Shown here piece after piece: positions 8,759-17,229 of a DNA stretch of 64,000 bases (positions within the stretch are counted from its first letter, which is position 1; every line of letters begins with the position of its first letter). The DNA is taken from the NCBI RefSeq assembly GCF_021129235.1, contig NZ_JAJOMA010000007.1, positions 235,254 to 299,253 of the forward strand. The letters run 5' to 3'. Under the pieces are notes generated by a model. The model was not told where the DNA came from. It was given only the letters and a program-made list of their open reading frames with translations, and made no database searches. This stretch comes from Kineosporia mesophila. Lineage in GTDB: Bacteria; Actinomycetota; Actinomycetes; Actinomycetales; Kineosporiaceae. The position numbers were made by a program, and so were the translations under genes.

Positions 8759-11700
8759 CCGACGACCGGTTCGGGGTGGCGGACATCCGGCACCGGGTTC
8801 TGGCGGCCTGGGCGGCCTCACCGACCCGGTTCCGGGAAGACGCCAATGCCGAGGAAGAGCTCGTCCTGGGCGGTTACCGGGATCGCCTGGTGATCGAACT
8901 GGCCCAGAACGCGGCCGATGCCGCGTCTCGGGGCGAGGTGTCCGGGCGGTTGCTGCTGCGACTGACCGAGTCTGTCGACGGTACGGGCGGACCGGTGCTG
9001 GTCGCGGCCAACACCGGTGCCCCGCTCGACGCCGACGGCGTGCAGGCACTGTGCACGCTGCGGGCCTCGGCCAAGCGTGACGGCGGCACGGTCGGCCGGT
9101 TCGGCGTCGGTTTCGCCGCCGTGCTGGCGGTGTCCGACGAGCCGGCGGTGCTGAGCCGCTCCGGCGGAGTTCGGTTCTCGGCTGCGGACACCCGCGAACT
9201 GGTGAGCCGCAAGGCTTTCGAAGACGATTCACCGAAGCTGACGGAAGAGCAGCAGCGCCGCGACGGCAAGGTTCCGGTGCTGCGACTGCCTTTCGAGGCC
9301 GAGGGGGTGCCGCCGGAGGGGTACGACACAGCGGTTCTGCTGCCGCTGTCGGGTCCGGAAGCCACCGCCCGGGTGCGGCAGTTGCTGGCCGAGGTCTCCG
9401 ACGTGCTCCTGCTGGCCCTGCCCGGGCTGGACGAGATCATCGTCGAGCAGCCCGGTGAATCACCGCGGGTGCTGCGCGATGTCGCGCACCGCTGGCGGAT
9501 CCTGCGGCGGGAGGGCGATATTCCGGCGGAGCTGTTGGCCGACCGGCCCACCGAGGAGCGGGCTCTCACCCGCTGGAGCCTGACCTGGGCGCTGCCGTCC
9601 GGCGAGGCCGACCGGCCCCGGCCGGCGGTGCTCAACGCGCCTACGCCGAGTGACGAATCCCTGCCCTGGCCGGCGGTTCTCGTGGCCACCGTGCCGATGG
9701 ACGTGACCCGGCGGCACGTGGTGACCGGACCGGTCACCGACCTGATCGTGGCGAACGCCGCCCGGGCCTACGCCGACCTGCTGGGTGAGGTGGTCGCCGA
9801 GGGCGGCGAGGCCTGGCCGCTCGTCGTCACCGGCCTGCCCGCCGGAGCGGTGGACGGTGCTCTGCGTGAGGCCGTGCTGGCCCTGCTGCCCGGCATCCCG
9901 CTGCTGCACTCGGCTGAGGACGCCTCGGTGCTGTTGCGGCCGACGCAGGCCCTGGCGCTCGCCGGGCCGGTCGGGGCCGACCGTGCGGTGGTGAGTGTTT
10001 TTGCTTCCTGGCTGGTCGGTCTCGTGCATGCGCCGCGTCCGTCATGGCCGGTGCTCGAACATCTGAACGTGCGTCGCCTGTGGCTCTCCGACGCGGTCGA
10101 GTCCCTGCCGGCGCTGCCCGACCCGCAGCGCTGGCGTGCGGCCTACGAGGCGCTGGCCGGGCTGACGATCGATGAAACGGTTCGCGAGGCACTGGCTTTC
10201 CTCCCGGTCCCGCTGGCCGACGGCACGGTCGCACGCGGCGCCCGGGGGTTGCTGCTGGCCTCCCCGGAGACCGATGTCGACGCGGGGGCGCCGATCTCGG
10301 TGCCCGAGGCGCTGAGCGTGCTCGGGGCGAAGGTGGTGCATCCCGACGCGGTGCATCCCCTGCTCGAACGGCTGGGCGTCACCGTGGCCGGTCCGCGAGC
10401 GCTGGTCGAGCTCCCGGTGGTGCGCTCGGCGGTCCGCGAGATTGGCGACGAGCCGGGTGCTTTCGCTGATCTTGACCGTTCGCCCGACGAACTGCGCGAC
10501 GCCGTGCTGGCCCTGGTCGCGGTGGCCGTGGCCGCGGGTGAACTGGGTCCGGGGGAGTTGCCCTGGCTGGGCGAACTGGAACTGAGCGACGAGGACGGTG
10601 AGCCGACCCCGGCGTCCGCCCTGGCCATCGAGGGCAGCCCGGCCGCCGACTGGTTCCATCCCGACGACGTGGGCATCCTGCCCGAGTGGTGGGCGCAGCG
10701 CTGGGGTGAGAGCGCCCTGGTCGCGGTCGGTGTGCTGCGGGGGCCGGGTGCCTTCCTGGCGTCGGAGGCGTCGCTGGAGCCCGATCTGCTGGGTCTGGAC
10801 GACGAGGAGGGCACGCCCTCCACCGAGCTCGACGCCTGGGACGACTACACCGCCTGGATTCAGGCGGCCCATCCCGAGATGCTGCCTGGCGGGACGATTT
10901 CCGAGCTCATCGCGGTGCGCGACCTGGACCTGGTGCGACCCGAGGCGCTGCCCGACGTGGTAACGGCGATCGCCGCCGACCCGCTGCTGCGGCCCGCGCT
11001 GGTGCGCCCGGCGCACGTGGTGTCGGGCGGCCGGGGCTTCGACGTTCCCTCGTACACCTCCTGGTGGCTGAGATCCGAGCTGACCGACGGCGACGAGGAG
11101 GGCGGTGTCCTCGCGGCGCCCGACGCCGAGCCGTCGCTGCGGGCTCTGCTGGCTCCGGCGCCGGACTGGCTGGCCGGGCTCGATGCCGCCGCAAGCCGCG
11201 CGGTCGGAGTGGTCACCGGGGTGGACGACCTGGATGCCCAGGGTCTGCACGACGTGCTGGACCGGCTGGCCGATCCGGAGGTCGAGCTGACCGCCGCGAT
11301 GTTGCTGCCGCTGCTCGAGCGCATGGCCGACCTGGCCTCCGGTCCGGTTGTGGAAGAGACCGCACGTCCCTTCTCCGTGCGGGCCCTCGACCCGGACGAC
11401 CCGGCCCGCACCGTGGTGGTGCCGGTCGCGGAGGCCGTGATCGTCGACTCACCGATGTACCGCCAGCGTCACGACCTCGGGGCGCAGGTGCCGGTGGCGC
11501 CCGGCCGGGCCGGTGCGCTGACCGGCCTGCTCGGCGTCTCCCGCGCGGGGGACCTGGTCTCCGGCGATCTCGACGATGCCGCCGGCACGGAGCAGCCGGT
11601 GGGCGAGGCGGTGCGGGCCCTGCTGCCCGATGCCCCGGTCACCTGGTGCGAGCACGATTCGCTCGTCGTGGATGGTGTCGAGGTGGACTGGTGGGTCGAG

Positions 11701-11862
11701 GGTGAGGGCACGACGGCGAGACTGCACGCGTCCACCGTCGACGGTCTGGCCCGGGCGCTGGCCTGGTCGGGGGAGCGCTGGGACCTGCGCGACCTCCTGG
11801 CGGGGGTGCTCGCCGACCCGGATCTGGGCCCGGACGCGCTGGTCGACCAGACCTTCGGCTAG
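8755..11862 (+). CDS. sacsin-type GHKL ATPase-domain protein
   Basis: A 1035-residue protein whose first 250 residues form an Hsp90/GHKL-like ATPase domain of the sacsin type. The N-box is ELAQNAADAA (about 49-57), followed by AANTGAPLDADGV and a glycine-rich lid GRFGVGFAAVLAVSD (114-128). The rest has no motif I recognise and is acidic and Leu/Val-rich, probably a scaffold. There is no signal peptide. It is translationally coupled to the DUF3027 gene (GTGA overlap). A chaperone-like or ATP-gated function is inferred from the fold. Clients are unknown. Confidence 0.8.
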   Translation: MTDDRFGVADIRHRVLAAWAASPTRFREDANAEEELVLGGYRDRLVIELAQNAADAASRGEVSGRLLLRLTESVDGTGGPVLVAANTGAPLDADGVQALCTLRASAKRDGGTVGRFGVGFAAVLAVSDEPAVLSRSGGVRFSAADTRELVSRKAFEDDSPKLTEEQQRRDGKVPVLRLPFEAEGVPPEGYDTAVLLPLSGPEATARVRQLLAEVSDVLLLALPGLDEIIVEQPGESPRVLRDVAHRWRILRREGDIPAELLADRPTEERALTRWSLTWALPSGEADRPRPAVLNAPTPSDESLPWPAVLVATVPMDVTRRHVVTGPVTDLIVANAARAYADLLGEVVAEGGEAWPLVVTGLPAGAVDGALREAVLALLPGIPLLHSAEDASVLLRPTQALALAGPVGADRAVVSVFASWLVGLVHAPRPSWPVLEHLNVRRLWLSDAVESLPALPDPQRWRAAYEALAGLTIDETVREALAFLPVPLADGTVARGARGLLLASPETDVDAGAPISVPEALSVLGAKVVHPDAVHPLLERLGVTVAGPRALVELPVVRSAVREIGDEPGAFADLDRSPDELRDAVLALVAVAVAAGELGPGELPWLGELELSDEDGEPTPASALAIEGSPAADWFHPDDVGILPEWWAQRWGESALVAVGVLRGPGAFLASEASLEPDLLGLDDEEGTPSTELDAWDDYTAWIQAAHPEMLPGGTISELIAVRDLDLVRPEALPDVVTAIAADPLLRPALVRPAHVVSGGRGFDVPSYTSWWLRSELTDGDEEGGVLAAPDAEPSLRALLAPAPDWLAGLDAAASRAVGVVTGVDDLDAQGLHDVLDRLADPEVELTAAMLLPLLERMADLASGPVVEETARPFSVRALDPDDPARTVVVPVAEAVIVDSPMYRQRHDLGAQVPVAPGRAGALTGLLGVSRAGDLVSGDLDDAAGTEQPVGEAVRALLPDAPVTWCEHDSLVVDGVEVDWWVEGEGTTARLHASTVDGLARALAWSGERWDLRDLLAGVLADPDLGPDALVDQTFG

Positions 11863-11874
11863 CGGGTCAGCGGG

Positions 11875-12243
11875 TCAGGGCAGGGTGCCCGGCCCGCCGC
11901 CGGGCCGGGGTACGGGCTTGCGCCGCAGCTTGGGCAGCCCGGTGGGTTCCCCGTTGTTGCGCGGCACGTCGTCGACGTCACCCGTGTAGCCGCTGGAGGG
12001 GATGACCTCACCCGGTTTCGGCTTGGGACGGCGCAGGAGCAGGTACGTGTAGCCCACGAAGCCGAGCGCCACTCCGGCCAGGGCCGTCCACACCCACCAG
12101 CCGCGTCCGGTGGACTCCAGCTCGGGGCGCAGGATCAGTCCCAGCACGAACAGCAGCGCCCAGATGCCGGTGCCGACTGCCACCGGCAGCCGCTCGCCCG
12201 GACCACCCTGGGTGACCTGGTAGGGCACTTCCTGTTCTCCCAC
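11875..12243 (-). CDS. DUF2530 family membrane protein
   Basis: A small integral membrane protein of about 122 residues with two hydrophobic helices, VAVGTGIWALLFVLGLIL and WWVWTALAGVALGFVGYTYL, then a basic Lys/Pro-rich cytosolic tail. This is the pattern of the DUF2530 family in actinobacteria. The start is uncertain: the GTG at 12243 is used here. A GTG at 12228, eight bases after GGGAG, would remove five residues. It converges with the sacsin-like gene, leaving 12 bp between stops, and is divergent from the MarR gene. No function is known. Confidence 0.72.
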   Translation of the reverse strand: MGEQEVPYQVTQGGPGERLPVAVGTGIWALLFVLGLILRPELESTGRGWWVWTALAGVALGFVGYTYLLLRRPKPKPGEVIPSSGYTGDVDDVPRNNGEPTGLPKLRRKPVPRPGGGPGTLP

Positions 12244-12363
12244 TCTTTCGAGGTTACCTGTCCGAACGGGCGGACCTGGGGTTATGTGCCCCACAGCGTG
12301 ATGATCTCGCGTCCGACGGCCCGAACGGGCGACCGGAAACCACCCCGAGGGGAGGGGGAATAG

Positions 12364-12376
12364 TTAGCACGGCTAA
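12364..12376. promoter_or_regulatory. candidate MarR operator
   Basis: A perfect inverted repeat TTAGC-ACG-GCTAA lies 15 bases before the marR-like GTG and just upstream of a possible -10 hexamer TAGACT (12385-12390). Size, symmetry and position fit an autoregulatory MarR-dimer site that would control both marR and the downstream MFS gene. No binding has been shown. Confidence 0.65.
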
Positions 12377-12391
12377 GCAGTTCGGTAGACT

Positions 12392-12808
12392 GTGAGCGTG
12401 CTCGAGGAAACAGACCTGCGCGTGTCCCTGATGAAGGTGACGCGCCGGTTGCGCGCGGAGAAGTCCGACACCGAACTCACCGACAGTCAGATGTCGGTGC
12501 TGGCCGTGCTGGACCGCTCCGGTCCCCTGACTCCCCGGGCCCTGGCCGATTTCGAGCGGGTGCAGCCGCCCTCGATGACGCGCACGCTCGCGTCCCTGGA
12601 CGCCCGCGGTCTGGTCGACCGCGAGCCCGACCCGGCCGACGGCCGGCAGATCATCGTCCGGATCACCCCGTCCGGTGCGGCCGCCGTCACGGCGACCCGT
12701 CGTCAGCGTGACGCCTGGCTGGCCCGGCGGCTGGCCGACCTCGACCCGGAAGAGCGAGCCGTTCTCGCCCGTGCGTCACAGATATTGAGGAGGATCGCCG
12801 ACTCGTGA
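12392..12808 (+). CDS. MarR family transcriptional regulator
   Basis: A 138-residue winged-helix regulator. The recognition region is LTPRALADFERVQPPSMTRTLASLDARGLVDREPDPADGR, with the wing in DGRQIIVRITPSG, both typical of MarR. It overlaps the MFS transporter start as GTGA, so the pair forms one operon, the classic arrangement for a substrate-sensing repressor and its efflux pump. The true start may be the GTG at 12398, which would be leaderless relative to TAGACT at 12385-12390. The inverted repeat at 12364-12376 is the probable operator. Confidence 0.88.
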   Translation: MSVLEETDLRVSLMKVTRRLRAEKSDTELTDSQMSVLAVLDRSGPLTPRALADFERVQPPSMTRTLASLDARGLVDREPDPADGRQIIVRITPSGAAAVTATRRQRDAWLARRLADLDPEERAVLARASQILRRIADS

Positions 12809-14169
12809 GTCCCATGTTCAGGGCCCTGGGCATCCGTAACTACCGACTCTGGGCAACCGGAGCCATCGTGTCGAACACCGGCACCTGGATGCAGCGCGTG
12901 GCCCAGGACTGGCTGGTCCTCACCCAGCTCACCGACAACTCCGGCGTCGCGGTCGGCATCACGACCGCGCTCCAGTTCCTCCCGGTGCTCCTGCTGGCCC
13001 CCTGGGCCGGCGCCGTCACCGACCGGTTCGACCGCCGCCGCGTTCTCATCTTCACGCAGGTGGCCTTCGCCGTTCTCGGCCTGACCCTCGGTCTGCTCGT
13101 CGTCACCGGCCTCGTGCAGCTCTGGATGGTCTACACCCTCGCCTTCGGCCTCGGTGTCATCGCCGCCGTGGACGGTCCGGCCCGCCAGGCCTTCGTCTCC
13201 GAACTGGTGCCGGTCGACTACCTGCCCAACGCCGTCGGCCTGAACTCCGCCTCGTTCAACGCCGGCCGCCTGATCGGCCCCGGCCTCGCCGGCCTGCTGA
13301 TCGCCTCGTTCGGCACCGGTCTGGTGTTCCTCATCAACGGTGTCAGCTTCGTCGCCGTGGTGTTCTCCCTGACCCGGATGAACCGCGCCGAGCTGAGCGC
13401 CCAGCAGCGCCCGCCCCGCGGCAACCGCTCGGCCCGCGCCGGCCTGGTCTACGTGCGCAGCCACCCCGAGATCGGCCTGATCATGGCCATCGTCGGCACG
13501 GTCGCGATGCTGGGCCTGAACTCGCAGATCACCATCGCCCTGATGGCCCGGCTGGTCTTCGACAAGGGCGCCGGTGAGTACGGCATCCTCGGCTCGGTCA
13601 TGGCCATCGGGTCGCTCGGTGGCGCCCTGCTCGCGGCCCGCCGCGAACACCCCACGGTGAAGCTGGTGATCACGGCCGCCGCGGCCTTCGGCGTCACGTC
13701 GATCCTGTCGGCGGTGATGCCCACGTACTGGTCGTTCGGCCTGATGCTGATCCCCGTGGGCCTGTCGGCGCTGACCATGCTCACCGCCGCCAACGCCACC
13801 ATCCAGCTCTCCACCGAGCCGGCCATGCGAGGACGCGTGATGGCCCTCTACATGGCGGTGATCATGGGTGGCACGCCGATCGGCTCGCCCATCATCGGGT
13901 GGGTCGGCGAGACGTTCGGCCCGCGCTGGACCGTGCTCATCGGCGGTATCGGCACCCTGCTCGTCGCCGTCGTGGCCGTGCTCGTGCTGAGCCGTTCGCC
14001 GGGCCTGCGAGCGGCGGTGGCCCAGGCCGAGAAGGGCCCGGCCGTCACGGTCACGGCCACCACCGAGCGGGCCCGCGCCACCCGCACCCCCGAGGCCGAA
14101 ACGGTGGCCCGGACCACGGCAGCCCACAAGACGGCAACCTCCGAGGTGACGGAGAACTCCGTCGCCTGA
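12805..14169 (+). CDS. MFS transporter (enterobactin exporter/EntS-like)
   Basis: A 454-residue major facilitator superfamily permease with 12 predicted membrane helices. The N-terminus FRALGIRNYRLWATGAIVSNTGTWMQRVAQDWLVL is characteristic of the EntS-like exporter group, and the loop 2-3 motif appears as GAVTDRFDRRRVL. The cytosolic C-terminal tail is Ala/Thr-rich. The GTG start overlaps the marR-like stop and is preceded by GAGGAGGA. It probably exports a toxic compound or metabolite sensed by the coupled MarR. Substrate unknown. Confidence 0.88.
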   Translation: MSPMFRALGIRNYRLWATGAIVSNTGTWMQRVAQDWLVLTQLTDNSGVAVGITTALQFLPVLLLAPWAGAVTDRFDRRRVLIFTQVAFAVLGLTLGLLVVTGLVQLWMVYTLAFGLGVIAAVDGPARQAFVSELVPVDYLPNAVGLNSASFNAGRLIGPGLAGLLIASFGTGLVFLINGVSFVAVVFSLTRMNRAELSAQQRPPRGNRSARAGLVYVRSHPEIGLIMAIVGTVAMLGLNSQITIALMARLVFDKGAGEYGILGSVMAIGSLGGALLAARREHPTVKLVITAAAAFGVTSILSAVMPTYWSFGLMLIPVGLSALTMLTAANATIQLSTEPAMRGRVMALYMAVIMGGTPIGSPIIGWVGETFGPRWTVLIGGIGTLLVAVVAVLVLSRSPGLRAAVAQAEKGPAVTVTATTERARATRTPEAETVARTTAAHKTATSEVTENSVA

Positions 14170-14188
14170 CCCCGCCCTCCAACCCTCC

Positions 14189-14269
14189 GTGATCATGCAA
14201 AACCTCCCCGGAGTTCTAGAACTTTGGAAGCAGCAGTTCTAGAACTCCGGGGAGGTTTTGCATGATCAC
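14189..14269. repeat. interspersed palindrome, copy A (35-bp perfect arms, 11-nt loop)
   Basis: The arms 14189-14223 and 14235-14269 are perfectly complementary over 35 bp and enclose TTGGAAGCAGC. Each arm begins or ends with TGATCA and contains the self-complementary AGTTCTAGAACT next to the loop. The right flank continues GAACAAGAAGGG. It lies between convergent MFS and CPBP genes, so it could act as a two-way terminator, but there is no T-run. The same arms recur at 26245 and 47815. Confidence 0.9.
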
Positions 14270-14281
14270 GAACAAGAAGGG

Positions 14282-15196
14282 TCAGGTGCCCAGGAGCTTG
14301 TCCAGGACTCCCTGGAACAGCTGGTATCCCACGAAGCTAATGATGTCGAGGATGGTGTGGGCCACGATCAGGGCCCAGACCCGGCCGCCGCGCCGGTACC
14401 ACTCGGCGAACACCAGGCCCATGATCGCGTTCCCCACGAACGCCCCGAAGCCCTGGTACAGGTGGTACGAGCCGCGCAGCAACGCGCTCGCCACGATGAT
14501 TCCCCGCCAGGTCCAGTTCTGACGGCGCAGCCGGTTCATCAGGTACCCGACCACGATGATCTCTTCGAGCACCGCGTTCTTGACGGCCTGCAGAATCAGC
14601 ACCGGGACGGTCCACCAGTACTCGCCCAGCCCGGACGCCACGACCGTCGTGGTCAGGTTCAGCCGGTTCCCGATGATGTACAGCGCCAGACCGGGCAACC
14701 CGATCAGCGCCGCCAGCCCGGCCCCATGAGCCAGATCGCGCCAATAGGTGCGGCCTCCAGCATCGCTACCCGGCCCTGCATCACCGCCCCGCGCACCCCG
14801 GAACCAGACCCCACCCCGGCTCAGCCCGAGTCGCTCGGCCCAGCGGGGTGTGTCACCGGCCAGCAGCCACAGCACCAGGGCCACCGGCACCAGCGTGTTG
14901 ACGATGCCCAGCAGCTGGTAGGTCAGGTCCAGGTACTCACGCACGCTCTGGGACGTGTTCAGCGTGGAGGTCTGCGACCGCAGGCTGCCCTCGGCCGTCA
15001 GCTTGGCGATGATGCTGACCAGCGAATAGACCCCCGACATCCCGAGCGAGAGCCCGAGAACGATCCAGATCTCCCAGGTCAGCCGGCGCCTGGCCGCGGG
15101 CTCACCGTGCGGGGGCTCCTCGCTGACGTCGCGGCGCAGGGCCGGACCCCGCATCCACCAGGGGGAACCAGCCACGCCGGCATCGGTCTGAGACAC
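14282..15196 (-). CDS. CPBP family intramembrane metalloprotease
   Basis: A 304-residue protein with about eight hydrophobic helices. The catalytic signature is present: Glu211-Glu212 in VLEEIIVVGYL, His245 in GSYHLYQGF, and His280 in ALIVAHTILD, matching the CPBP (CaaX protease/bacteriocin-processing, Abi) family. Such proteins cleave within membranes or confer self-immunity to bacteriocins. It follows the RelA/SpoT-domain gene on the same strand with a 45-bp gap, so it may belong to that unit, though nothing in the sequence shows a functional link. Confidence 0.85.
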   Translation of the reverse strand: MSQTDAGVAGSPWWMRGPALRRDVSEEPPHGEPAARRRLTWEIWIVLGLSLGMSGVYSLVSIIAKLTAEGSLRSQTSTLNTSQSVREYLDLTYQLLGIVNTLVPVALVLWLLAGDTPRWAERLGLSRGGVWFRGARGGDAGPGSDAGGRTYWRDLAHGAGLAALIGLPGLALYIIGNRLNLTTTVVASGLGEYWWTVPVLILQAVKNAVLEEIIVVGYLMNRLRRQNWTWRGIIVASALLRGSYHLYQGFGAFVGNAIMGLVFAEWYRRGGRVWALIVAHTILDIISFVGYQLFQGVLDKLLGT

Positions 15197-15241
15197 GCCG
15201 CCACGATAGACACCCTCGCTGTGGTCGGCCCCGCTACCCGG

Positions 15242-16870
15242 TCATCGACCCTCCCCGGATGCTCCGGCCCGCGGCAACGCCGGCCCCAGCGCCCCACCGG
15301 CACCCGCGTACACCGTGTAGTCGACCGGCACCCGCTCCACCACGGCCGACGGCGGCAGGGCCGGACGGGTCAGGTGCGCCACCCCCTCCGGCACCGGAGC
15401 GGTGCGGTAGGCCGCGCCGATCCGTTCCGACAGCTCCGCCCGGCGCTCGGCCGTGGTGGAGACGTCGCGGAACTCCTCGTACAGCCGGTGCGTGTCGCGG
15501 GTGACGCGCCAGCTGGCCGGGGTGTGGAACTGCACCTCGAAGGCGATCCCCGTGGACGGGTCGGCCCAGGTGCTGTTGAGACCGCGGTAGCGCCGCGAGC
15601 TCCAGGCGTTGTTCAGGCTGAGGTTGTGATAGCCGCGGTGGGCCAGCAGACGGGTGACCTGCTCGACCCCGGACACGTACGAACGGTTCTCCAGCACCAC
15701 CGTGTAGCGCACCGCGTCTTCGGCCCGGTCGAGCAGCACCGGTAGCGGCCGGCCCGTGTTGGCCTGCTGCGTTGCGACCTTTCGCCGCATCGACTCCCCG
15801 GTCTTCAGGCGGTTGGACAGCCCGGCCAGATCGGCCCGGGCGGCGCTCGACACCTCCTGCATGGTCTTGGTCAGGCTGGGTTCACCGGCGGCGATCAGCG
15901 CCGAGAACCTCTCCACCGCCTCGACCGCCTGGGGCGTGAGCTCGCGCCCCAGGGTGTGCTCCCAGGCCACCGGGCCCAGCGGCTGGGTGCTGCGGTCGAT
16001 CAGCCGGGACCGCGCCGACCGGGCCGCCGCCTCGGTGGCACCCCGGCGGCCGGCCTCTTCCGCCCGGGCCAGCTGGGACAGCCGGGCCGCCCGGGAGAGC
16101 TGTCCGGCCCGCCCCGCCGCCGTGCTCGTTCCGGACCCGAAACCCCCGGCCACACTGGGTAGCAGGTGCCCCGTGGCGCGGGCCGGGTTGGACCGCCAGG
16201 TGTGCCAGTCGACAACCGCGCGCCCGGTCTCGACCGGGTGCGCGGCCGCCTCCTTCGCCGTTCCGAGCAGACTCACCGTGGTCGAGGGATCGTGCCGGGC
16301 CGCCCACCGGGTGAACCCGATGGCCGCGACCAGGCTCTGCTCGGTGGCCTCCTGCGCCCCGAGCAGCACCTCGGCGCGGGCGTCTTCGGCGGCTACCAGC
16401 CAGCGACGCCAGCGCGGTGGACGCTGCGGGGCCACCGCCGCCAGCCCGGACAGCGTGGTCGCGGTGAGCCGCGCGGCCTCGTGCGCCCGTTGGGCGGCGT
16501 CCCGGCTGAGCACCTCGGCCAGGTCGGAAGGAGACGAAAGCGCCCTTCGCAGCCCGTGAATCGCGGGCTCCAGCAGATCGGCGAACTGAGAGTAGGCGGT
16601 CGCGGCCCGGCGGCACGCCGAGGCCACCCGGCGCAACTCGTCGGGCTGGGTGGAGAGCATCTTGCTGATCGCCCCGGCGGCCGGCCCGGGCACGGCGCGG
16701 GCCAGCGGTGTGGGCAGACCGACAGCCGCCGCCTCCAGCCCGTCGGCGATCACCTGGAGGTGCCGACTCAGCGTCTGCGCGGCGGCCGACTGCGCCGAGA
16801 GCCGGGTCAGCTCGCTGGGGGAGATCCCGCCGGAGGAGGACTGGTGCATGGCGCGAGCCACTCCGGTCAC
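15242..16870 (-). CDS. large WXG-associated protein with C-terminal RelA/SpoT-type alarmone synthetase domain (candidate toxin)
   Basis: A 542-residue protein. Residues 1-130 are helical and resemble the N-terminal targeting region of type VII secretion effectors. Residues 130-335 are an Ala/Arg-rich linker. Residues about 340-470 match the (p)ppGpp synthetase fold: RLKTGESMRRK (354-364) fits the RxKxxxSxxxK nucleotide-binding motif, EDAVRYTVV (384-392) fits the D-x-x-x-R strand, YRGLN (428-432) fits the stacking Tyr-x-Gly-Leu motif, and FEVQFHT (444-450) fits the catalytic E-x-Q. No HD hydrolase, TGS or ACT domain is present, so this is not a housekeeping Rel enzyme. It is translationally coupled (ATGA) to a WXG100-like gene. 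No signal peptide is seen. A polymorphic-toxin role making (p)ppGpp- or (p)ppApp-like products is inferred. No immunity gene is obvious. Confidence 0.72.
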   Translation of the reverse strand: MTGVARAMHQSSSGGISPSELTRLSAQSAAAQTLSRHLQVIADGLEAAAVGLPTPLARAVPGPAAGAISKMLSTQPDELRRVASACRRAATAYSQFADLLEPAIHGLRRALSSPSDLAEVLSRDAAQRAHEAARLTATTLSGLAAVAPQRPPRWRRWLVAAEDARAEVLLGAQEATEQSLVAAIGFTRWAARHDPSTTVSLLGTAKEAAAHPVETGRAVVDWHTWRSNPARATGHLLPSVAGGFGSGTSTAAGRAGQLSRAARLSQLARAEEAGRRGATEAAARSARSRLIDRSTQPLGPVAWEHTLGRELTPQAVEAVERFSALIAAGEPSLTKTMQEVSSAARADLAGLSNRLKTGESMRRKVATQQANTGRPLPVLLDRAEDAVRYTVVLENRSYVSGVEQVTRLLAHRGYHNLSLNNAWSSRRYRGLNSTWADPSTGIAFEVQFHTPASWRVTRDTHRLYEEFRDVSTTAERRAELSERIGAAYRTAPVPEGVAHLTRPALPPSAVVERVPVDYTVYAGAGGALGPALPRAGASGEGR

Positions 16871-17160
16871 GGCTGAAAGCCCCGGGCCACAATGGCTTCG
16901 GTGTCTTCACAGGTCGTGGCCAGCAGAGCGAGCAGGTCGGCCAGACGCTCGGCGTCGCCCACCACGTCGCCGAGGGCGTGCGACCAGCGGTCGAGGAACT
17001 CGTGCGACGCCCCGACCAGGGCCGGGTCGCCGAGGGCGGACATGGTGGCCCGCACGGGACCGGGGTGGGCGTGGAGGCTGGACGCCTCGGACGCGGCCGA
17101 CCGGACGCGTCCGGCCAGATCGTGGAGCTCTGCGGTGTCGACGTGAAGCCGTGGGCTCAT
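16867..17160 (-). CDS. WXG100/EspC-like small helical protein
   Basis: A 97-residue, all-helical protein opening LHVDTAELHDLAGRVRSAASEA, with a central Trp in FLDRWSHALGDVV and a second helix rich in Ala and Leu. The size, two-helix layout and central aromatic resemble ESX (type VII) secreted WXG100 or EspC-type partners, although a strict WXG is absent. The stop overlaps the start of the RelA/SpoT-domain gene as ATGA. It is probably the co-secreted partner or chaperone of that protein. No type VII secretion core genes are in this window. Confidence 0.62.
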   Translation of the reverse strand: MSPRLHVDTAELHDLAGRVRSAASEASSLHAHPGPVRATMSALGDPALVGASHEFLDRWSHALGDVVGDAERLADLLALLATTCEDTEAIVARGFQP

Positions 17161-17229
17161 GTCTTCAGACCGTAGGGCAGACCACCGACAGTCTTGGAAA
17201 GTTATCCACAGGCCAGGTTTTCCACAGCT

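Noticed and set aside
14282..15196. CPBP protease as the immunity protein of the RelA/SpoT-domain candidate toxin
   Set aside because: It is adjacent and the family includes bacteriocin immunity proteins, but protection against a cytosolic alarmone synthetase is expected from a hydrolase or binding protein. Nothing in the sequence supports the link.
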